In this document: one piece after another, positions 1-5,132 of the stretch | Position numbering within the stretch: the first letter of the stretch is position 1 | How the letters are laid out: each line of letters opens with the position of its first letter | Source of the DNA: a virus | DNA: 35,771 bases | Strand: one strand, 5' to 3' | IMG/VR virus record: IMGVR_UViG_3300030090_000210 | Coordinates: 1 to 35,771 of that record | The notes under the pieces: model-generated | Told to the model about the DNA's origin: nothing | What the model saw: only the letters and a program-made list of their open reading frames with translations | Database searches by the model: none | Program-made: the position numbers and the translations under genes

Positions 1-140
1 GGAATACGTCTTAGCGTGATAGTACTAAGGCTTGGCCCGTAGTAGTCTGGCGTCACTTTGGGGATCGATAGGTGTACGTAAGAAAGACTACAGATAACGA
101 CAAAGACAAAGACAAACCTGCGGGATTCTGTGGCTGACAT
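1..140 (-). CDS. Possible gp19.5-like small membrane protein, partial
   Basis: An ATG at 140 opens a frame that runs without a stop to the left edge (46 codons visible, C-terminus missing). The visible part is a short polar N-terminus (MSATESRR), then a hydrophobic stretch FVFVFVVICSLSYVHL, then a polar tail. T7 has a 49-residue membrane protein, gp19.5, directly after the large terminase, with a similar RFLVVLC..LGY stretch. Both position and pattern agree, but the resemblance is short. Part of the hydrophobic run is encoded by three tandem GACAAA units (plus strand, 99-116). There is no clear Shine-Dalgarno. The frame stays open upstream to about 253, so a GTG start near 230 is an alternative. 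It could equally be chance. Confidence 0.33.
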   Translation of the reverse strand, partial: MSATESRRFVFVFVVICSLSYVHLSIPKVTPDYYGPSLSTITLRRI

Positions 141-346
141 GATCGCTAGAGTGTATCCAGCAGTAGAACTAGGGGTAAGGGGGGTCGTAGACCAACGTTG
201 ACTAAACGTTACCCCCTCGGATTTTTCCACCGAATCTATCCAGAAGGGTCTCTAAGGCTCTCTAAGGGCTTTCTGAGGACAGCTAGGGGTGCTGCTACCC
301 TAGATGTCTAAAGTGATCCTGACGGACTCCTGACGCGCAGTACAGG
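141..346. other. Repeat-rich non-coding stretch downstream of terL
   Basis: No convincing gene is seen here. The stretch holds several short direct repeats with a spacing of 10-11 bases: TCTCTAAGGS twice (249-268), TCCTGACG twice (317-324 and 328-335) and AACGTT twice (194-199 and 205-210). An inverted repeat CTAGGG/CCCTAG has arms at 283-288 and 298-303. In T7 the region after gene 19 holds a promoter, gene 19.5 and short repeats next to the terminal redundancy. By analogy this may be the approach to the genome end, but nothing here proves that. Confidence 0.5.
249..268. repeat. Tandem 10-base repeat with CTAAGG core
   Basis: Two adjacent 10-base units differ only at their last base. The CTAAGG core also occurs at 25-30 and at 2066-2071, so copies lie on both sides of the large terminase gene. 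The block CTCTAAGGGCTTT is identical at about 261-273 and 2065-2077. T7 carries arrays of a 7-base repeat (CCTAAAG-like) next to its terminal repeats. A comparable role is an inference. Confidence 0.45.
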
Positions 347-2044
347 TTACATCCATGACAGGCTGCTCTCTTTAGATTCTCCCCATAAGGACTTGTAGGA
401 ATCAGAGAAGGACTCTAGGGCTTTCGTGATCTGTTCGTCTTGGTATTCAGCGTGGGAGCGATCCACATGGGCCTGCATGTGTTCAACCCAATATCCACAT
501 GCGATGGCTAAAGCATCCAGCCGGTCATCGTGTCGAAGTGACCCTTTCTCAAAGGTTATTCTTGACATCTGATAAAACAGTTGGTATAATGCTCTCTGAG
601 AGGCAGACATACCTAAGAGTTCGCTAGATACTTCATCTTCCTTATCCTTTTCAATGACACTTTTGCACACTATGAGCCTATGGGTATTCATAAGGGGTTC
701 TAGTGTGTCTATGATTCGTCTTTCTTTCTGAATGTTGTGCTTAATCTCCTCTACAGTACAAGGGTATCCTACGTCTTCCGCTAGTACTGGTTTAAGAAGT
801 TGACTGAACATTCCGTCACCGAAGTTACTTTCGACTACGATGTAATTGACTTTGTTATGTCGAGCCACTCTGGCTAGTTTCTTGAGGATTTCTGTCGTAT
901 ATCCTCCAAGGAAGCCTCCTGAAGCAGTCACAAACAGTTGACCGTTGAGTATCTTCACTACGGCATACGCTGTTTCATCCTTACCCATACCAGCAGGGTC
1001 AATCGACATAACCGATCCGGTGTACTTGGCGTGGCCTTCAGCGACCTCCATTGGCCTGTAGTAGCGGTCTCCTGCCAATCCTACGGCTTCTAGGTCATTC
1101 CAAGCTAGTTCAGGGCTGCTAGCCCACGTTAACTTGGGACTAGCTACCTCTGTATCCAGAGGATGGACAATCAAGTCTCTGAGCTTCAGAGGATACCTCC
1201 CAACGTCGCTGAGAGAGGTATCCAGCATGTATTGTAAAGCAAAGCCACTCTTACCGTAGGAAGCCTCACGTTCCTTCAGGTCGATGTCATCAAAGCGTTC
1301 CTCATCGACAGGGTCTCCAACAGCCAGCCTTTCGCACATCTCCTTGACGTAAGGAGCAATACGGTGGCCGTAAGACTGCATCATCTTATCTGACGGGATT
1401 CTAGCAGGCCAAATCCTTATCTCATACCCACGTTCAGGCAGGACATTGTAGATCGACATCTCGGTCTGTGGAGTACCGAGGTACACAATCCGTCCGTCTG
1501 GCTTCAGAACAGCGTCAAACTCTTTGATTGTCTCCTGAATCTTATCCCGCATCATCTGAGTCAGGGAGTTGTTCAAAGATTCTACATCATCAGCGACAAT
1601 CAAATCAGCACGGCTTCCGGTAAGCTGTCCGGTGATTCCAACGGACTTTACCGAGGGCGCATGGGCTGCAGGGGCTGGCCCCACATCAAAGGCTATCTTA
1701 GAGCTACGCTGATCTTCTCTCGGAATAAGATGCTTCAAGATGGGCATCTCGCTAATCAAACGTAACGTAAACGTAGAGAAGTCATCTGAACGGGTCTTAC
1801 TAGCTGAAACAACCAGAATGTTTAGGGCTGGATTCAGAAGAAGTTGATGACACACGTAAGCCGAGGTAATCCAGCTTTTGCCTACACCACGGAAAGCCTG
1901 TATGCAGCACCGTCGAGGCCCATTATCGACATACTCCGCAATGTCATATTGCGTTGGAGTAGGGTCAGGGAGATTAAGGTGTTTCCACGTGAGATAGAGG
2001 AAGTTCCTGAAATCCTCTAACTCTTTGGGAACAGTAGGAGCCAT
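347..2044 (-). CDS. terL: Terminase large subunit (T7 gp19 homologue)
   Basis: ATPase-nuclease that drives DNA into the prohead and cuts the concatemer, acting at the portal with the small terminase. The 565 residues are close to T7 gp19 (586). Walker A is at about 51-57 (FRGVGKS) and Walker B at 148-153 (LIVADD) followed by E155. The RNase H-like nuclease acidic residues are visible at D349 (SIDPAGMGKDET), E405 (VVESNFGDG) and D506-D510 (HDDRLDA). The ATG at 2044 gives the expected N-terminus but has no clear Shine-Dalgarno. A 47-base gap with a small hairpin separates it from terS. It is the last complete gene of the late operon. Confidence 0.97.
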   Translation of the reverse strand: MAPTVPKELEDFRNFLYLTWKHLNLPDPTPTQYDIAEYVDNGPRRCCIQAFRGVGKSWITSAYVCHQLLLNPALNILVVSASKTRSDDFSTFTLRLISEMPILKHLIPREDQRSSKIAFDVGPAPAAHAPSVKSVGITGQLTGSRADLIVADDVESLNNSLTQMMRDKIQETIKEFDAVLKPDGRIVYLGTPQTEMSIYNVLPERGYEIRIWPARIPSDKMMQSYGHRIAPYVKEMCERLAVGDPVDEERFDDIDLKEREASYGKSGFALQYMLDTSLSDVGRYPLKLRDLIVHPLDTEVASPKLTWASSPELAWNDLEAVGLAGDRYYRPMEVAEGHAKYTGSVMSIDPAGMGKDETAYAVVKILNGQLFVTASGGFLGGYTTEILKKLARVARHNKVNYIVVESNFGDGMFSQLLKPVLAEDVGYPCTVEEIKHNIQKERRIIDTLEPLMNTHRLIVCKSVIEKDKEDEVSSELLGMSASQRALYQLFYQMSRITFEKGSLRHDDRLDALAIACGYWVEHMQAHVDRSHAEYQDEQITKALESFSDSYKSLWGESKESSLSWM

Positions 2045-2060
2045 TGCAGAGCCGTAAGAT

Positions 2061-2077
2061 GCCCTCTAAGGGCTTTT
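2061..2077. other. Small hairpin between terS and terL
   Basis: GCCCT and AGGGC form a 5-bp stem with a 3-base loop. On the plus strand it is followed by TTTTT, like an intrinsic terminator, but no plus-strand gene ends here. On the coding (minus) strand there is no U-run after the stem. It may be an RNA processing or stability element before terL, or chance. Confidence 0.3.
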
Positions 2078-2091
2078 TATCATCAAGAGGT

Positions 2092-2328
2092 CTACTGACC
2101 TACCTTCGTTTCTTTTAGTTCGTTAGAAGAAGGAAATGGAAGTGCATTGGCTAGTCCCTCTAGGGGCGAGGCTTCGGTAGGGGCCGCTGTAATTCCATTG
2201 TCCTTTAGCAGTTGGCGAGCGACATTAAGGTCTGTAGATGTGGCTTCCCCTACTCTTATCCGCTGGGTAAGGTCATCACATACTAGATCAAAGAGATTCC
2301 CTAGTCTTTGTTCCTTAGTTTCTGCCAT
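2092..2328 (-). CDS. terS: Terminase small subunit (T7 gp18-type)
   Basis: DNA-recognition subunit of the packaging motor. The 78-residue protein has the pattern seen in small terminases of T7-like phages: LFDLVCDDLTQRI, then GEAT..DLNVARQLLKDNGI, then a Pro-rich tail with a LPF motif. It lies just upstream of terL, as gene 18 does relative to gene 19. Its start at 2328 lies inside the end of the 54-codon gene upstream (28-base overlap), and no strong Shine-Dalgarno is visible, which suggests coupling. It is slightly shorter than T7 gp18 (89 residues). Confidence 0.85.
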   Translation of the reverse strand: MAETKEQRLGNLFDLVCDDLTQRIRVGEATSTDLNVARQLLKDNGITAAPTEASPLEGLANALPFPSSNELKETKVGQ

Positions 2329-2465
2329 TCGTTTACTGCTTTTCCGGTTGTCCAGATTATCGTAACAAGTAGAAGTGTAATCTTCAAAACTAGCTCAACG
2401 TCGGTAAGGGTCACTACACCCAACACCGTACCATTGATGCCAAAGATTTTGAAGTATTCTTCCAC
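2301..2465 (-). CDS. Small one-TM protein, candidate gp17.5-type holin
   Basis: A 54-codon gene starting with GTG at 2465. The G is the last base of the upstream gene's TAG (TAGTG overlap), and the gene ends at a TAG at 2301-2303. The protein has a short N-terminal part (VEEYFKIFGINGTV), one hydrophobic segment at about residues 24-40 (ELVLKITLLLVTIIWTT) and a charged tail ending KLRNKD. T7 gp17.5, the 67-residue type II holin, lies directly before gene 18 and has the same layout, including a charged tail. Position and topology support a holin role; sequence identity cannot be judged. Without it there is an unexplained 136-base gap between neighbours. Confidence 0.6.
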   Translation of the reverse strand: MEEYFKIFGINGTVLGVVTLTDVELVLKITLLLVTIIWTTGKAVNEWQKLRNKD

Positions 2466-2713
2466 TAGCCATCAGTCTTTTCTGGTTCTAACACTACAGG
2501 CTCTCCTTCTTTAGGAAGTAAACTTTCAAGTACAGTAACTACTTGTTGGCCTGCTTGTTGTAACCCTTCTTGTTGCGCTTTAGCTGCTTCAGGCACTAAG
2601 CCAACAGGGATATTGGCATGGGCGGATTGAAACAACAGGTTTACGTTCTGCAATGCAGTAACGATGGTCTCTGGTGAGTTAGTCTCTTCCATATTTACGG
2701 TATGTTCCGACAT
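2465..2713 (-). CDS. Small acidic hypothetical protein (82 aa)
   Basis: Not recognised. The protein is acidic and Ala/Gln-rich, with a likely helical middle (PEAAKAQQEGLQQAGQQVVTVLESLL) and no membrane segment or signal peptide. The ATG at 2713 follows the o-spanin stop by one base, with AGAAG a few bases upstream as a weak Shine-Dalgarno. Its stop overlaps the GTG of the 54-codon membrane gene. Sitting between the spanin pair and the holin candidate, it belongs to the late lysis/packaging operon, but its role is unknown. Confidence 0.7.
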   Translation of the reverse strand: MSEHTVNMEETNSPETIVTALQNVNLLFQSAHANIPVGLVPEAAKAQQEGLQQAGQQVVTVLESLLPKEGEPVVLEPEKTDG

Positions 2714-2714
2714 A

Positions 2715-2939
2715 TTACTTCTTTTTTGGTCTCATGTCCATCAGTTCTGGAAACTGATTGGGTATATACTGAATAGACCTAGTAGGGCTGTTCGTGACAA
2801 CCACTACAGGCACGGGAGGTTCATAAAACTCCATCTCTAGTCCTGTCAAGGATAAATCAACCTCTTTTAGGCCGCTCGGAGTTCTGCAAGCGTTGAGAGA
2901 CAGTATTATCAATATCCCTATAAATCCTATTTTGTTCAT
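2715..2939 (-). CDS. Candidate o-spanin (Rz1-like lipoprotein)
   Basis: Outer-membrane half of the spanin complex that fuses inner and outer membranes in the last step of lysis. From ATG 2939 the protein has a hydrophobic signal peptide and a lipobox LNAC with Cys at residue 18. The mature part is about 57 residues and includes a PPVPVVVV stretch. The frame extends upstream to a GTG at 2969, but that would put 10 polar residues before the signal peptide, so ATG 2939 is preferred. The first 83 bases overlap the i-spanin gene in another frame, as in Rz/Rz1 pairs. A lipoprotein also implies a Gram-negative host. Confidence 0.7.
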   Translation of the reverse strand: MNKIGFIGILIILSLNACRTPSGLKEVDLSLTGLEMEFYEPPVPVVVVTNSPTRSIQYIPNQFPELMDMRPKKK

Positions 2940-3144
2940 GTAGTTTAACCATTTCCTGTTTGAGATCACACAAGGTAGACCTTATCTGATTTAAGGCATC
3001 TATTTGTTTTATAGTAATCTCTTTGTGTTCATCAAGACCCCCAGCGAGCGTTCGGAAAAGGAAGTTAGTCAAACGGATGACGTAGTAGCTCACTCCAAAG
3101 AGAGCCACAACTGCTATCCCTTGTTCTAGCAGCTTGTCCTCCAT
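2857..3144 (-). CDS. Candidate i-spanin (Rz-like)
   Basis: Inner-membrane half of the spanin pair. The protein has an N-terminal membrane segment at about residues 9-28 (GIAVVALFGVSYYVIRL), then a long, probably coiled-coil helix (EITIKQIDALNQIR, DLKQEMVKLHEQNR). This is the N-in, single-TM, coiled-coil layout of Rz proteins. ATG 3144 is chosen because GGAGG sits 5 bases upstream; ATG 3156, which overlaps the previous stop as TGATG, is the alternative and adds four residues. Its 3' end overlaps the lipoprotein gene in a different frame, which is typical of spanin genes. T7 has the equivalent genes 18.5 and 18.7 nearby. Confidence 0.7.
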   Translation of the reverse strand: MEDKLLEQGIAVVALFGVSYYVIRLTNFLFRTLAGGLDEHKEITIKQIDALNQIRSTLCDLKQEMVKLHEQNRIYRDIDNTVSQRLQNSERPKRG

Positions 3145-3155
3145 CAATCCCTCCA

Positions 3156-3479
3156 TCAACAATCCTCTGCATTGGCAAAATGGTCAAGGGTTTTCAAATG
3201 TGCATACGCTAGGTCAACGATGGTCTCTACGTTTGTGCCATTTTCAGGCATTGGAATAGAGTAAGTACCTACAGCTTCATCGTATCGGTGGTCATCTTGG
3301 AGTAGTTCTCTTGGATCATCCCATGTAAATGCTTCAACGCTAAAGGTAACATTCTTAACTGCGAACGTGCCTAAAGGTTTATCGTAGTTCCACCGCGCAT
3401 CACTCACTCTGTAGTAAGCGTCTATTTTGCCGTCCGGTGCTTCAGGCAAAGGTTTCTTATATTTTGCTTTTAATGCCAT
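3156..3479 (-). CDS. Hypothetical late protein (107 aa)
   Basis: Not recognised. It is a soluble, mixed alpha/beta-looking protein with no membrane segment. Notable parts are a Lys-rich start (MALKAKYKKPLPEAPDGK) and an aromatic middle (DARWNYDKPLGTF). The ATG at 3479 has GGAG 5 bases upstream. It stands between the last polyglycine adsorption gene (one base away) and the spanins, so a role in tail assembly or as a small virion protein is possible but unproven. Confidence 0.75.
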   Translation of the reverse strand: MALKAKYKKPLPEAPDGKIDAYYRVSDARWNYDKPLGTFAVKNVTFSVEAFTWDDPRELLQDDHRYDEAVGTYSIPMPENGTNVETIVDLAYAHLKTLDHFANAEDC

Positions 3480-3480
3480 G

Positions 3481-4170
3481 TTAACTCCATGCTAGATTAG
3501 TTGAAAAAGTAGTGTCTACGTAGTTGTTCTCGTAGCTTGTGTTTGTCCAGTTACGGGAAACTGCATACGATACTTGTGTGTAGCTGCCGTTGCCACTTCC
3601 GGTGTTATTGCTGTTTTCATCTCCTGTGACCAATTTAACTCCAATGTAATGGTTTGGCATTTGCTTTGCAGGGGCGTCATCCATTTTTACCCCTATTGCC
3701 TGAACGGCCCCTGAAGTCTTACCGGAAGCAGATGAGATTTCGCTCGCTGTTAAAGTCCAACTAACCATGCTTCTCCAGTAGTAGACGTTAAACGGGCCTT
3801 TGCTAGTGGTAGACGTATACGACGTTCCTGCGATTATTTCGTACCACGTACCATCTATTTTTAATCTGGTATTCGGCCTTCCGCTGGTTGAACTCGTTGT
3901 TGTTGATGTTAAAGTGTATGCGCCTGCAGAATCGGTGCGAGTTCCAAACATTACGCCATTTGATGCAAAGAAGTGAGAGCCAGAGTTGGAATAACTTCCC
4001 ATAGAGCCGTGAGCAAACTGAATAGCAATACCATTGGTTGCACTCCCACCTCCACCTCCTCCACCGCCGCCACCCCCTCCAGTAGCTGTGTCCCAGTTAG
4101 CTTTAGTTTCTTTGTAAGGAACGCCACTTCTTTCAACCAAAATTAAATCTGTATCAGCCGGTGTACTCAT
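3481..4170 (-). CDS. Polyglycine-hinged adsorption protein 2
   Basis: Likely virion surface or receptor-contacting protein of 229 residues. The N-terminus carries one LILVERSGVPYKET motif (about residues 9-22). A run of 12 glycines (about 31-42) follows, then a Ser/Thr/Asn-rich, probably beta-rich C-terminal domain. The start ATG overlaps the stop of the upstream paralogue as ATGA. The N-terminal motif and hinge match those of the 321-residue neighbour, but the C-terminal domains do not, as expected for a conserved attachment module carrying a swapped tip. Function is inferred from this layout and from its place after the fibres. Confidence 0.75.
   Translation of the reverse strand: MSTPADTDLILVERSGVPYKETKANWDTATGGGGGGGGGGGGSATNGIAIQFAHGSMGSYSNSGSHFFASNGVMFGTRTDSAGAYTLTSTTTSSTSGRPNTRLKIDGTWYEIIAGTSYTSTTSKGPFNVYYWRSMVSWTLTASEISSASGKTSGAVQAIGVKMDDAPAKQMPNHYIGVKLVTGDENSNNTGSGNGSYTQVSYAVSRNWTNTSYENNYVDTTFSTNLAWS
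4045..4080 (-). repeat. GGN repeat encoding 12 glycines
   Basis: Twelve consecutive Gly codons using all four GGN codons in mixed order, so this is not a simple trinucleotide expansion. It encodes the hinge of the 229-residue protein. Its counterpart is at 4938-4970. Confidence 0.95.
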
Positions 4171-5132
4171 TTAAATCTAAAATAAAGGACATCTTGTCCT
4201 GTGTATCTGCCAAGGCCATTAGTTGAGTTACTGCCTCCTTGGGCTTTGTAAATTGCCTGAAAACGGTCATTATTACTAACAGTAATTTGTGGGCTTCTCA
4301 TCCATAATGTAGTAGTTCCAATGGAGTACCCGCTTCCTGAAGTTTCGGTGTATATAAAATACGTGTTACTAGACTGTGCGAGATAAAGGCCACTACCCGA
4401 AATAATTGTGCCTCCTCCTCCTGAGTAACCGCTAGGACTATAAACTCCATCAGCCGCTCCAGTATAAGTAGAGCCTGTGCTAGTGCCTCTGCTCCAAGCA
4501 CCATTTGTAGAAGAAGATGCTATTCCGTATGGGTAAATTAAGGTAGAGGGATCAACCGTGTACGTCTGGCTGGATAACGAAGACGAACAGCGTTGCCAGT
4601 TCCCTGAACCGTCTGTGTTGCCTGTGTTGTGGAAGTTCCAATCGTACCCGTTAGTGTAGGTAGAATCAGATATGTATGCAGTCCTCCCGTTGTTGACAAA
4701 CTGAACCCCCGCAAGGCAGAAGTCATGGTAATAAGAAGTTGTCCCTCTCATGCGTAACCCTATGTATAAGCGTCCTTGCGCTTTTCCGGCTAGAGAGCCA
4801 CTCCCTCCGGTTACTGACATCGCATAAGACAACGTGCGGTATGAGGAAGTTGTATCTGCAGACCCACCCGCAGTTTCGGTGACTATAGAAAGAGTTCCAT
4901 TAGAATTGGCCCACTCATGGGTTCCGTAAGAGTCGCTACCGCCGCCACCTCCACCTCCACCGCCACCTCCAGAACCACCGTCCCAATCAGAGTAGGTACA
5001 TTTATAAGGTACACCACTTCTCTCAACTAGCAGTAAATCATCATCTTCAATGTTAGCGCGATTACCGAAAGTTTCTTTATAAGGTACGCCGCTTCTTTCA
5101 ACTAGCAGCAAATCTGAGCTTGATAATCCCAT
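4167..5132 (-). CDS. Polyglycine-hinged adsorption protein 1
   Basis: Likely virion surface protein of 321 residues. It has two copies of DLLLVERSGVPYK (about residues 7-19 and 31-43), the sequence DWDGGS, then 11 glycines, then a long Ser/Thr/Tyr/Gly-rich C-terminal domain likely to be beta-structured. The start overlaps the stop of the 855-residue fibre gene as TAATG. The underlying DNA is also repeated (about 5007-5040 and 5078-5112, with a third copy at 4117-4150 in the next gene), pointing to duplication of the N-terminal module. This kind of motif before a glycine linker is familiar from marine phage structural proteins. The receptor-binding role is inferred. Confidence 0.75.
   Translation of the reverse strand: MGLSSSDLLLVERSGVPYKETFGNRANIEDDDLLLVERSGVPYKCTYSDWDGGSGGGGGGGGGGGSDSYGTHEWANSNGTLSIVTETAGGSADTTSSYRTLSYAMSVTGGSGSLAGKAQGRLYIGLRMRGTTSYYHDFCLAGVQFVNNGRTAYISDSTYTNGYDWNFHNTGNTDGSGNWQRCSSSLSSQTYTVDPSTLIYPYGIASSSTNGAWSRGTSTGSTYTGAADGVYSPSGYSGGGGTIISGSGLYLAQSSNTYFIYTETSGSGYSIGTTTLWMRSPQITVSNNDRFQAIYKAQGGSNSTNGLGRYTGQDVLYFRFK
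4938..4970 (-). repeat. GGN repeat encoding 11 glycines
   Basis: Eleven consecutive Gly codons (GGA, GGT and GGC mixed) form the hinge of the 321-residue protein. The mixed codons suggest selection for glycine rather than recent slippage. Confidence 0.95.

Noticed and set aside
141-346. tRNA or other structured RNA after terL
   Set aside because: No cloverleaf, CCA-end pattern or T-loop sequence could be found by eye; only short inverted repeats are present.
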